NCBI GenBank assembly: GCA_963827085.1
Contig: CAWGZY010000005.1
Location: 682,001 to 746,000, forward strand
From: JAGVPT01 sp963827085
GTDB lineage: Bacteria; Bacteroidota; Ignavibacteria; UBA10030; UBA8401
Length of the DNA stretch: 64,000 nucleotides
Reading direction: 5' to 3'
In this document: positions 18,207-26,460 of the stretch, piece after piece
How positions within the stretch are numbered: the stretch's first letter is position 1
How the letters are laid out: every line of letters starts with the position of its first letter
Program-made: the position numbers and the translations under genes
The notes under the pieces: generated by a model
The model's database searches: none
Told to the model about the DNA's origin: nothing
Seen by the model: only the letters and a program-made list of their open reading frames with translations

Positions 18207-19049
18207 ATGATTGAAGCAAAAAAGAAAACATATCTCAGAATTGCGGGAACATATCTCGTATTGATTCTCTTTTGTATAATCGCATTGTATCCTGTTTCCC
18301 AGATTCTTACTGTTTCGCTTCGTCCCGCTGACAGGCTTATGTCGACTTCCCTGGAAATCATCCCGAAGGATGCTTCGTTGAAAAATTACAATGCCCTTTT
18401 TACGGAACGCCCGTTCTTTCTTTGGTTGATGAATAGCACCTTTGTGGCATTCGTTGTTACCCTCACGGGCGTTGCTCTTGCTTCGACTGCCGGGTACGCC
18501 TTCTCACGGTTCAGTTTTATCGGGAAAAAAATAGGACTCCTTAGCCTCCTCGTTACGCAGATGTTTCCCGCTACGATGCTTTTGCTTCCGATGTACATCA
18601 TGCTCGTGAAGCTCCATCTCATCAATTCGTATTTGGGGATCATCATCATGTACTCCGCCACTGCGCTTCCGTTCTGCGTCTGGCAGATGAAGGGGTATTA
18701 CGATACGATCCCGACAAGTCTTGAAGAGGCAGGACGAATCGACGGATGCAATCGGTTTCAGACCTTCTATAAAATTATTTTACCGCTGGCTTCCCCGGCG
18801 TTGGTTATTACGGCTCTCTTCTCGTTCATGTCTGCGTGGACCGAGTATATTGTCGCCGCGCAAATCCTTCAGGATACGCAGATGTGGACGCTCCCGCTAG
18901 GGTTAAAGTCGTTCGAGTCGAATATGGGATCCGAGTGGGGGCTTTATGGTGCAGCTTCAATGATTGTCACGATACCTGTTGTCGTTCTTTTCCTTTCGTT
19001 GAGCAAATGGCTTGTATCGGGACTGACGCTCGGGAGCGTCAAAGGGTAA
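18207..19049 (+). CDS. ABC sugar permease, MalG-like
   Basis: 280 residues, six predicted membrane helices. The EAA loop is EEAGRIDGCNRFQTFYKIILP, followed by LASPALVITALFSFMSAWTEY as in MalG. It would form the heterodimeric channel with the preceding permease. The cluster ends here with a long hairpin rather than an ATPase gene, so a shared MsmX/MalK-type ATPase encoded elsewhere is implied. Confidence 0.9.
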   Translation: MIEAKKKTYLRIAGTYLVLILFCIIALYPVSQILTVSLRPADRLMSTSLEIIPKDASLKNYNALFTERPFFLWLMNSTFVAFVVTLTGVALASTAGYAFSRFSFIGKKIGLLSLLVTQMFPATMLLLPMYIMLVKLHLINSYLGIIIMYSATALPFCVWQMKGYYDTIPTSLEEAGRIDGCNRFQTFYKIILPLASPALVITALFSFMSAWTEYIVAAQILQDTQMWTLPLGLKSFESNMGSEWGLYGAASMIVTIPVVVLFLSLSKWLVSGLTLGSVKG

Positions 19050-19060
19050 GCTTTGCGTGT

Positions 19061-19093
19061 AGCTATCGGACACCTTAGAGGTGTCCGATAGCT
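19061..19093 (+). terminator. Perfect 15-bp hairpin without T run
   Basis: AGCTATCGGACACCT and AGGTGTCCGATAGCT are perfect complements separated by TAG. It lies 12 nt after the MalG-like gene and 65 nt before the second MFS gene. There is no downstream T run, so it could be a 3' end protector, a processing site or an operator rather than an intrinsic terminator. Confidence 0.5.
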
Positions 19094-19157
19094 GGCAAGA
19101 CTGGTACTCCGGTAAGATATTTGTACTGAAACCATTCATCAGAAACGAAAAAGCAAA

Positions 19158-20459
19158 ATGGAAAAGCCCAAACTGAGTTTTTGGCAAGTCTGGAACATGA
19201 GTTTTGGTTTTCTCGGCATCCAATTCGGGTTTGCATTGCAGAATGCTAACGTCAGCAGAATTTTTGAGACGCTGGGAGCAAACTTGTCGGATATTCCGAT
19301 ACTTTGGATCGCCGCGCCGACGACGGGGCTTCTTGTTCAGCCCATTATCGGTTACCTGAGCGATCGGACGTGGAATCGTCTCGGCAGAAGGCGGCCGTAT
19401 TTTCTTACGGGAGCGATCTTAGCGACAGCGGCGCTTATTGTCATGCCGAATTCTCCGGCGTTATGGGTTGCCGCGGCCATGCTGTGGATTCTCGATGCAT
19501 CGATAAATATTTCGATGGAGCCTTTCCGGGCGCTTGTTGCAGATTTGCTCCCTTCAGAACAGCGGACCACCGGGTTTGCAGTGCAAAGCTTTTTCATCGG
19601 CACAGGGGCCGTCATAGCGTCTGCTCTCCCATACATTTTTACAAATTGGATCGGCGTCAGCAACACCGCGCCAAAGGGAGAAATTCCGAGTTCGGTTCTC
19701 TATTCCTTTTATGCAGGAGCCGTTGCGTTCATCACGGCAGTGAGTTGGACTGTTTTTCGGACGAAAGAATATCCTCCGGAAAATCTGGAAGAATTTAGCC
19801 GTCAAAAAAAGGAACATCAGGGATCGCTCGAATTAATAAAAGGCATATTCGTAAGCCTGAAGGAAATGCCGCGGACAATGATTCAGCTTGCCGTCGTGCA
19901 ATTCTTCTCGTGGTTTGCACTCTTTGCCATGTGGATTTATACAACGTCTGCAGTGACAAGTCATATTTACGGCGCCACGGACCCAACTACGCCGCTCTTC
20001 AACGAGGGTGCGGATTGGGTCGGCGTGCTCTTTGCGGCATACAACGGTTTTGCGGCGCTTGCGGCATTCCTGCTTCCTGTGATCGCAAAAAAGACGAGCA
20101 GAAAAACTGTACACATGCTCTGTCTTTTCTCCGGCGGATTGGGTCTCATCTCATTTTTGATCATCCACAATCCTCACGTGCTTTTGATTTCCATGGTGGG
20201 AATAGGATTAGCATGGGCCAGCATTCTTTCGATGCCGTACGCAATTCTCGCCGGGTCTCTTCCACCTGCGAGGATGGGAGTTTACATGGGGATATTCAAT
20301 TTTTTTATCGTTATTCCGCAGATTGTGGCGGCAGGGATCCTCGGGTTTGTTATGAGGACAGTTTTGGGAAACGAAGCGGTTGATGCGCTAGTCCTGGGGG
20401 GGGGATCAATGATCATCGGTGGAGTCATGGTTCTTTGGGTGAAGGATGTTGACGCGTGA
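19158..20459 (+). CDS. Second MFS sugar transporter, SLC45/sucrose-carrier type
   Basis: 433 residues, about 12 membrane helices. The loop YLSDRTWNRLGRRRPYF and the segment MEPFRALVADLLPSEQRTTGFA are family hallmarks, and the end of the protein (RMGVYMGIFNFFIVIPQI) parallels the carrier at 14665 (RMGFFMGIFNLSVVLPQL). The two are clear paralogs. Here the usual disaccharide proton symport role is inferred from family and context. The start ATG 19158 is straightforward. Confidence 0.85.
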   Translation: MEKPKLSFWQVWNMSFGFLGIQFGFALQNANVSRIFETLGANLSDIPILWIAAPTTGLLVQPIIGYLSDRTWNRLGRRRPYFLTGAILATAALIVMPNSPALWVAAAMLWILDASINISMEPFRALVADLLPSEQRTTGFAVQSFFIGTGAVIASALPYIFTNWIGVSNTAPKGEIPSSVLYSFYAGAVAFITAVSWTVFRTKEYPPENLEEFSRQKKEHQGSLELIKGIFVSLKEMPRTMIQLAVVQFFSWFALFAMWIYTTSAVTSHIYGATDPTTPLFNEGADWVGVLFAAYNGFAALAAFLLPVIAKKTSRKTVHMLCLFSGGLGLISFLIIHNPHVLLISMVGIGLAWASILSMPYAILAGSLPPARMGVYMGIFNFFIVIPQIVAAGILGFVMRTVLGNEAVDALVLGGGSMIIGGVMVLWVKDVDA

Positions 20460-20630
20460 TCACCGGCGAAACGTTTGTCGTAAAGAAATCTCGATTGCCA
20501 TCAACAATCTTTTATGTGCGAAGAAAATACAAGCACCCTTGCAAAGTAGAAGGCTGACAGCCGGCCGGGCAAGATATTCCGATTCTCACATTGGCAGTGT
20601 CTCAGTTTAAGTATGTCAAACTAAAATAAT

Positions 20631-20711
20631 CGTCATACCCGCCCAGGCGGCATCCAGAGCCATCGAACTGGATTCTCGCCGAGTCGTCTATTAATCTACG
20701 ATTCGTAGATT
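20631..20711. repeat. Intergenic repeat plus 19-nt palindrome
   Basis: ATCCAG (20652-20657) and CTGGAT (20668-20673) lie within a segment starting GTCATACCCGCC and ending CTCGCC, a layout seen in widespread dispersed bacterial repeats. Next to it AATCTACGA (20693-20701) and TCGTAGATT (20703-20711) form a perfect palindrome around one T. Nothing else is seen in the 370-nt gap 20460-20829. Confidence 0.5.
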
Positions 20712-20829
20712 CGTGGAACGGACGGTTTTCGCCGGAATTCCATTAAAATTGAAATTGAGGCACCTTCCTCGCATTGGAAAAGAACCTATTTTTCCATATA
20801 TTTCCTTCCGAAAAACAGAAAGGCTTCGC

Positions 20830-22224
20830 ATGAAATTTGTCAGTCTCTTTGTATCTCTAGTTCTTGTCGCCATCATCCTGCCGCTGTGTACTCACGCCGT
20901 TGAAGCCCAATCCGGCTTTCGCGTTGGAATTGATGTTGCAAGGTTTCGGGGCGATTCAACGAAAGAGTACGTTGAAGTCTATTACTCGTTCGATGTGTCA
21001 AAGTTAAAATTTGTTAAGGTGGACAGCACTTTGAAAGCTGAAGCGGTGATGGATATCTATTTCAAACGCTCAGCAAATGATTCTATCGTTGCGCGCCAGA
21101 TGTGGAGAATTCCTTTTACAACGAATGATTCAACATTGCTGGGCACCTCTCGTACTTACGCCGATGTCCTTGGCTTCTTTCTGGCGCCGGACGTGTACCG
21201 AATGTACGTCGTGGGCGGAGGGAGAGATAACTGGGCAAAGCATGATAGTTTTTCTATCCCGATCGATCTTCACCCGATTGAGAACAAGCATGTTTCTTTG
21301 AGCGATGTCGAATTGTGCACATCAATAGTCTCGGTAGGCAAGGATTCGTCCGGTCGATTTATCAAAAACACCTACGAAGTAAAACCAAATCCCTCCAGGA
21401 TTTATGGAGCCGAACAGCCGGTGGTGTACTATTATGTTGAGGCATACAATCTGTTGAAGAATAGCTCACCGAATTATTACACAAGGGTGGCCGTAACAAA
21501 TTCGCTCGGAAGAGAGGTCATCACCCGCACTCGAACGAAGAACCGGGTGAACGAATCGAACGTAGAAGTTGGAGCGCTGCAAATTAATACCTTGAGGACC
21601 GGCGCCTACACGTTGAATTTCAGCATTGTTGATTCCGTGGACAACTCAAACTACGCGTCGTCGAAGAGGCTCTTCATCTACAATCCCCAGCTTCCGATGG
21701 ATTCGTTGACTACCGGGACAGAGGGGTCAGTGCTTTCAAGCGAATACGCAGCGATGACTGAAGACGAACTCGACCTCGAATTTGCTCAGCTGAAATACAT
21801 TTCCAGCCGCGCCGAACAGGCACAATATAAAAATGTCTCAGGTGTTGAGGCAAAACGTAAGGTGCTGTACGAGTTTTGGAATCGGCGTAAAAACGATCAA
21901 ACGGATCCAAATGCAGTCCAGAAAACCGAGTATTTCAAACGTGTGGACTATGCCAATGAGCATTTTAGAGCCGGCTTCAAAGACGGATGGAAAACTGATC
22001 GCGGGCGGGTATTTATCGTCTATGGCCCGCCCGACGATATTGAACGGCACACGAACGAAGTGAACACGAAGCCGTATGAAATCTGGACCTATAATTCTAT
22101 CCAGGGGGGAGTGATATTTGTGTTCGGCGACAGATCTGGATTATCGGATTACGATTTACTCCATTCGACCCATCGGGATGAATTGCAGAATGTCAATTGG
22201 ATGAATCAGCTGCAGATTCAGTAG
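20830..22224 (+). CDS. GWxTD domain-containing exported protein
   Basis: ATG 20830 is chosen because it starts a signal peptide (FVSLFVSLVLVAIILPLCTHAVEAQ); the frame is open upstream but without signal character. The mature part of ~440 residues has a beta-rich N-terminal half. The C-terminal signature is GWKTDRGRVFIVYGPPDDIE with the trailing YEIWTYN segment that defines the GWxTD family. These proteins are common in Acidobacteria, Ignavibacteria and relatives and have no established function. It is a single-gene unit ended by a strong terminator. Confidence 0.85.
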   Translation: MKFVSLFVSLVLVAIILPLCTHAVEAQSGFRVGIDVARFRGDSTKEYVEVYYSFDVSKLKFVKVDSTLKAEAVMDIYFKRSANDSIVARQMWRIPFTTNDSTLLGTSRTYADVLGFFLAPDVYRMYVVGGGRDNWAKHDSFSIPIDLHPIENKHVSLSDVELCTSIVSVGKDSSGRFIKNTYEVKPNPSRIYGAEQPVVYYYVEAYNLLKNSSPNYYTRVAVTNSLGREVITRTRTKNRVNESNVEVGALQINTLRTGAYTLNFSIVDSVDNSNYASSKRLFIYNPQLPMDSLTTGTEGSVLSSEYAAMTEDELDLEFAQLKYISSRAEQAQYKNVSGVEAKRKVLYEFWNRRKNDQTDPNAVQKTEYFKRVDYANEHFRAGFKDGWKTDRGRVFIVYGPPDDIERHTNEVNTKPYEIWTYNSIQGGVIFVFGDRSGLSDYDLLHSTHRDELQNVNWMNQLQIQ

Positions 22225-22251
22225 AGGCATACTTCATGACTTGGCGATACG

Positions 22252-22283
22252 AAAACTCCGGTCTTATGTGCCGGAGTTTTTTT
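22252..22283 (+). terminator. Rho-independent terminator after GWxTD gene
   Basis: AAAACTCCGG (22252-22261) pairs with CCGGAGTTTT (22271-22280), 9-nt loop, followed by a run of T. Confidence 0.92.
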
Positions 22284-22460
22284 ATACCTGACGTTTGTTT
22301 GATCATGCCGCGATCTTTTTAGCGAAAGAGTTTTTACAAGGACATTCCTGCCGCACGAAAATTATCGCCGGCCTGGGGATAAATAATGGTAGCCGTAGCT
22401 ATTGAACAGCCCTTATTAGAACAAGGTCCGAGGGAGGTTTTACGGAGAGCTGAAAATATC

Positions 22461-22515
22461 GCGCTAAGACGCTAAGCCGCACGGGAAACATATCCATTCT
22501 CTTTGCAGCTTAGCG
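22461..22515. repeat. Intergenic inverted repeat (CGCTAAG type)
   Basis: CGCTAAGC (22470-22477) faces GCTTAGCG (22508-22515), with extra CGCTAAGAC wording upstream and a TTGCGTGAGC segment downstream that also occurs at 14674-14683. It occupies the middle of the 547-nt gap before pyrR. The rest of that gap holds a terminator, a promoter and the PyrR attenuator. Confidence 0.5.
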
Positions 22516-22589
22516 ACTGGCGAAGCCATCCCCTTGGGATTTGCGTGAGCAAGCTTCACACCTATCCTAAATTAAGGTATTATTAGCTA

Positions 22590-22620
22590 TTGATTTAGCG
22601 AGAAAAACTATGTATATTTT
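22590..22620 (+). promoter_or_regulatory. Bacteroidota-type promoter for the pyr operon
   Basis: TTG (22590-22592), 20-nt spacer, TATATTTT (22613-22620), matching TTG-N20-TAnnTTTG except the last base. The PyrR-binding hairpin starts about 15 nt downstream, so transcription would begin just before it. Confidence 0.5.
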
Positions 22621-22634
22621 TATGCAGATAAGGA

Positions 22635-22667
22635 TCCTTTAATTCTATCCGGAGAGGTAGGAAAGGA
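22635..22667 (+). promoter_or_regulatory. PyrR-binding hairpin (pyr attenuator, anti-antiterminator)
   Basis: TCCTTT (22635-22640) pairs with AAAGGA (22662-22667). An inner short stem closes a loop holding CCGGAGAGG (22649-22657). The conserved PyrR-binding loop has the form CNGNGAGG, seen here as CCGGAGAGG. With UMP, PyrR stabilises this hairpin and so favours the terminator at 22710. Since the operon itself encodes PyrR, this is feedback control by pyrimidine nucleotides. Confidence 0.8.
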
Positions 22668-22709
22668 AATAATGAAATCGAATATCCCAGTTTTTTCAGT
22701 AATCAAAGA

Positions 22710-22744
22710 AAGCCTCCGTTCATTTATGGACGGAGGCTTTTTAT
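22710..22744 (+). terminator. Attenuator terminator upstream of pyrR
   Basis: AAGCCTCCGT (22710-22719) pairs with ACGGAGGCTT (22730-22739), followed by TTTTTATT. It lies 28 nt before the pyrR start and 42 nt after the PyrR-binding hairpin, in the position expected for the regulated terminator. Confidence 0.88.
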
Positions 22745-22771
22745 TGTACACCTTTTAAGAACTGTGAGCTT

Positions 22772-23314
22772 ATGAACGACCGACGAATAATTCTCGACGC
22801 TCAAAACTTCATCCGGACCGTCAATCGGCTTTCGCATGAAATCGTTGAACGGAATCACGGAGCCGCTTCCCTTGGAATTGTCGGCATCAGGACAAGGGGA
22901 GAATACCTTGCCCGCCGGATTGCTGCCGCCGTGCTTGAAATGGAAAAAATCGCCCCGCCGATTGGCACGCTTGACATTACTCTTTACAGAGATGACCTTC
23001 GCGGAAAGTTGTCGCAGCCTCGATTGAACACGACGGATATACTCTATGATATCGCAGGCAAAGATATTATTCTTGTGGATGATGTTTTGTTCACAGGGCG
23101 GACAGTCCGCGCTGCGCTCAACGCTCTCATGGATATCGGCAGGCCGGCTTCCATCCAGCTAGCCGTTCTTGTGGACCGGGGACATCGTGAACTCCCAATC
23201 AAGGCGGATTTTGTGGGTAAGAACGTGCCGACGTCGGTTGACGAAGAAATTCAAGTTCGAATGAACGAAGCAGATGGAGAAGACGCTGTTTTTTTAATCC
23301 CGGTGAAACAATAA
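22772..23314 (+). CDS. pyrR: Pyrimidine operon regulator / uracil phosphoribosyltransferase PyrR
   Basis: 180 residues, the usual PyrR length. The PRPP-binding loop reads VDDVLFTGRTVRAAL, and the sequence GIRTRGEYLARRIA and LVDRGHRELPI are PyrR hallmarks. It is an RNA-binding attenuation protein sensing UMP/UTP. The hairpin it should bind lies 105 nt upstream. It heads pyrR-pyrB-pyrC, 18 nt before pyrB. Confidence 0.96.
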   Translation: MNDRRIILDAQNFIRTVNRLSHEIVERNHGAASLGIVGIRTRGEYLARRIAAAVLEMEKIAPPIGTLDITLYRDDLRGKLSQPRLNTTDILYDIAGKDIILVDDVLFTGRTVRAALNALMDIGRPASIQLAVLVDRGHRELPIKADFVGKNVPTSVDEEIQVRMNEADGEDAVFLIPVKQ

Positions 23315-23332
23315 CTCTAGGAAGGATAATGC

Positions 23333-24253
23333 ATGGGACTATCATCGCGGCATTTGCTTGGTCTCGACGGAGCACCGAAAGCCGATATTGAGCTGATTCT
23401 CAATACGGCCGTATCGTTCAAGGAAATTTTGAACCGGCCGATCAAAAAAGTGCCGACGCTCCAGGGCAAAACGATTGTGAACTTATTTTTCGAGAATTCG
23501 ACACGTACCCGGATTTCTTTCGAGCTGGCCGAGCGCAGGCTTTCTGCGGACGTTGTGAATTTTTCCGCCTCAGGCTCAAGCGTTAGTAAAGGGGAAACGT
23601 TAAAAGATACTGCCCGAAACATTGAAGCGATGAAAATTGATATGGTCGTGATACGGCACAACTCGGCCGGCACTCCGCATTTTTTGACGCGTGTTGTTCA
23701 ATCGGCTGTGCTTAATGCGGGGGATGGCTGCCACGAGCATCCAACGCAGGCATTGCTGGATATGTATACATTGAAAGAAAAGTTCGGATCGCTCGACGGC
23801 TTACGGGTCTGCATTGTCGGCGATATTTCCCACAGCAGGGTTGCACGGTCGAACATCTATGGACTGCGGACAATGGGTGCGAAGGTCTCAGTCTGCGGTC
23901 CGGCAACACTCATCCCAAAAGAGATCGAAAAACTTGACGTTGAAGTATACCACCGTATCGACGACGTGCTCCCGAATGTTGATGCGTTGAATGTTCTCCG
24001 AGTGCAAATGGAACGGCAATCCGGCGGTCTGTTCCCGTCGCTTCGCGAATATCATCGCTTTTTTGGAGTGACGAAGGAGCGCCTGGACAGGATCGACCAC
24101 CCGATCACGATCATGCATCCCGGACCGATCAACCGCGACGTGGAACTCTCCGCCGACGTAGCGGATGGACCTCACTCTGTTATTCTTGAACAGGTGTTAA
24201 ATGGCGTTGCCGTCAGAATGTCGGTGTTGTATCTTCTGGGAACGGTAAATTAA
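23333..24253 (+). CDS. pyrB: Aspartate carbamoyltransferase catalytic subunit
   Basis: 306 residues. The carbamoyl-phosphate site reads FFENSTRTRISFELAERRL, and HPTQALLDMYTL and HPGPINRDVEL are also present. It makes N-carbamoyl-L-aspartate, the committed step of pyrimidine synthesis. No pyrI regulatory subunit lies nearby, so the enzyme is probably controlled through the PyrR attenuator. AGGAAGG upstream can serve as ribosome-binding site. Confidence 0.97.
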   Translation: MGLSSRHLLGLDGAPKADIELILNTAVSFKEILNRPIKKVPTLQGKTIVNLFFENSTRTRISFELAERRLSADVVNFSASGSSVSKGETLKDTARNIEAMKIDMVVIRHNSAGTPHFLTRVVQSAVLNAGDGCHEHPTQALLDMYTLKEKFGSLDGLRVCIVGDISHSRVARSNIYGLRTMGAKVSVCGPATLIPKEIEKLDVEVYHRIDDVLPNVDALNVLRVQMERQSGGLFPSLREYHRFFGVTKERLDRIDHPITIMHPGPINRDVELSADVADGPHSVILEQVLNGVAVRMSVLYLLGTVN

Positions 24254-24277
24254 TTCATATAAGAACATAGGATATCC

Positions 24278-25561
24278 ATGGCAAAGAAATATCTTTTGAA
24301 AGGCGGGCGCTTTATCGACCCGTCGACAAAGTCAGATATGGTCGCGGACATACTCATCGTCGATGGGATCATTGATTCGATGAAACCGTCAATAGCTTCG
24401 CCGGCTGATTGCGAAATAATTGATCTCCGCGGAAAAATTGTTGCTCCGGGCTTTGTCGATATGCATGTTCATCTGAGAGAACCGGGTTTTGAACACAAGG
24501 AGACCATCGAGACAGGAACGCTTTCTGCGGCGCACGGCGGCTTCACAGCCGTGTGCTGTATGCCGAACACAAATCCTGCGATTGACGACGAATCGATAGT
24601 CCACTTTGTCCATTCGCAGGGGAAACTGGTCAATAAAGGTATTGTCGATGTGTATCCGGTCGGCGCAGTTACGAAAGGAAGAGCGGGCAAAGAATTGTCT
24701 TCCATTGCCGAGCTTGTTCAGGCGGGAGCCGTTGGCTTGAGTGATGACGGCGCTCCCGTTTTCGATGCGGAAATTATGCGGCGTGCGCTGGAATACGCAG
24801 GCATGTTCGATGTTCCCGTCATTCAGCATTGTGAGGAACCTTCGCTCGTTCGTGGCGGAGTGATGAACGAGGGTTTTGTCGCAACGGAGTTAGGGCTGCC
24901 CGGAATTCCCCCGGTTGCTGAAGAGATCATGATTGCCCGCGACATTCTTCTGACAGAATACACCAGGTCTCGGTACCATGTGGCACACATGAGTACTGCC
25001 GGTTCAGTGAAGCTTGTCCGCGAAGCAAAACGGAAGGGTATCGCGATTACATGTGAAGTTACGCCTCATCACTTTACATTGACCGATGATGTTGTCCGGT
25101 CGTTCGATACGAACACGAAAATGAATCCGCCGCTGCGAACCCGCGACGACGTTGAAGCGATAAAACAGGGCATCCGGGAAGGAATTGTCGATGTCATCGC
25201 GAGCGACCATGCACCTCATTCGTTAGACGAGAAGGAGGTCGATTATTTGCAGGCACCGTTCGGCATTGTAGGGTTAGAAACGGCAATCGGTCTTGCGATT
25301 ACGGAGCTGGTCGCATCGAATGTCATCTCATTCTCCCAGTTGATTGAAAAGTTTTCGACACATCCGCGTAAAATCATCAAACGGCCAATCGATATTCGTG
25401 AAGGGAGTTCTGCGAATCTTACATTCATCGACCCGGAGATTCAATGGAAAGTGGAAGTCAGTCGCTTCAAATCTAAATCAAAGAATTCTCCTTTCGATGG
25501 AAAAGTGCTGAAAGGGAGAGCAGTCGGCATTTTCAATCACGGTGAACTCCTCCTCGTGTAA
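24278..25561 (+). CDS. pyrC: Dihydroorotase
   Basis: 427 residues, class I (multifunctional-type) length. The metal-binding motif DMHVHLREPGFEHKE is near residue 60. VIQHCEEPSL, HVAHMSTAGS, CEVTPHHF and IASDHAPHS provide further metal and substrate residues. It closes carbamoyl aspartate to dihydroorotate and lies 24 nt after pyrB. The remaining pyr genes are not in this window. Confidence 0.97.
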   Translation: MAKKYLLKGGRFIDPSTKSDMVADILIVDGIIDSMKPSIASPADCEIIDLRGKIVAPGFVDMHVHLREPGFEHKETIETGTLSAAHGGFTAVCCMPNTNPAIDDESIVHFVHSQGKLVNKGIVDVYPVGAVTKGRAGKELSSIAELVQAGAVGLSDDGAPVFDAEIMRRALEYAGMFDVPVIQHCEEPSLVRGGVMNEGFVATELGLPGIPPVAEEIMIARDILLTEYTRSRYHVAHMSTAGSVKLVREAKRKGIAITCEVTPHHFTLTDDVVRSFDTNTKMNPPLRTRDDVEAIKQGIREGIVDVIASDHAPHSLDEKEVDYLQAPFGIVGLETAIGLAITELVASNVISFSQLIEKFSTHPRKIIKRPIDIREGSSANLTFIDPEIQWKVEVSRFKSKSKNSPFDGKVLKGRAVGIFNHGELLLV

Positions 25562-25707
25562 TAATCGTTTTAAAAAGTGATGCTGTCACTTTCCTTCTTA
25601 AATCGGGATGAATTTGGCAATATAGAATTCCAAACTAGCTGAAGTTATGACATCACTGGGGCACTGAATTTGATTTTCATTTCAATTTTAACGATACTGT
25701 TTAGTAT

Positions 25708-26445
25708 ATGGAGATTATTCGCTCCGAAGCCCTTTCCCGTTACCGACAAATAGTTTTTGGGATGAGCACTCGCGCAGGGGGGCGAAGTCCCGGCGGGTTG
25801 GGAATGAATTTAAGTTTTAATGTCGGAGATGACAAAGTAAACGTTGTTGAAAACCGGAGGCTTTTTTTCGGCGCCCTCCATATTGGCCTGGATGAACTTG
25901 CTTTTCCCATGCAGTGCCATTCAAGCACGGTTCGCGCGATTCAGACATGGGGAGGATATGAGGAATGCGACGGGCTCGCTACAAATGAATTTGGCGTTTT
26001 TATCGTTGTCAGTGTTGCGGACTGTGTTCCGATATTTCTTTTCGACCCCGTAACCCGGACGGCTGCCGGAATTCATGCAGGATGGCGCGGTACGAGTTCA
26101 GGTATCGTTAAGAATGCAATCGGGCTCATGGCGGATACGTTCGGCACAGACCCCAAAAACCTTGTTGCGTTTGTCGGTCCTGCCGCTGGAAAATGTTGTT
26201 ACGAGGTTGGTGAAGAGGTTGCCGGGAAGTTTGACCATGCCTTTCTCTCGAAGAATGAATCGGGAAAATGGAAAGTCGATTTGAAAGGCGCAAATCGTCG
26301 GCAGTTGGACGCGGAAGGCGTTCTTTCAACAAACATTGAGGTGCACGAAGGCTGCACAATTCATGAACCGGAGAAATTTCATTCGTATCGGCGTGATGGC
26401 GAAGCGTCGGGCCGCATGATGGGAGTGATTGGCATTGTTCGATAA
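25708..26445 (+). CDS. pgeF: YfiH/PgeF family (laccase-domain) protein
   Basis: 245 residues. The family's zinc and active-site region is seen as VADCVPIFLFDP, GIHAGWRGTSSGIV and GPAAGKCCYEVG, and the end has the His-rich DGCTIHEPEKFHSYRRDG-like stretch. Members have been described as purine nucleoside phosphorylases/deaminases and as peptidoglycan editing factors. It precedes glmS by 15 nt, so a link to cell-wall precursor supply is plausible but inferred. Confidence 0.9.
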   Translation: MEIIRSEALSRYRQIVFGMSTRAGGRSPGGLGMNLSFNVGDDKVNVVENRRLFFGALHIGLDELAFPMQCHSSTVRAIQTWGGYEECDGLATNEFGVFIVVSVADCVPIFLFDPVTRTAAGIHAGWRGTSSGIVKNAIGLMADTFGTDPKNLVAFVGPAAGKCCYEVGEEVAGKFDHAFLSKNESGKWKVDLKGANRRQLDAEGVLSTNIEVHEGCTIHEPEKFHSYRRDGEASGRMMGVIGIVR

Positions 26446-26460
26446 TTTCAGGGAGAATAT

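Noticed and set aside
26446..26460. glmS ribozyme before glmS
   Set aside because: Only 15 nt separate pgeF from glmS, far too short for the ribozyme.
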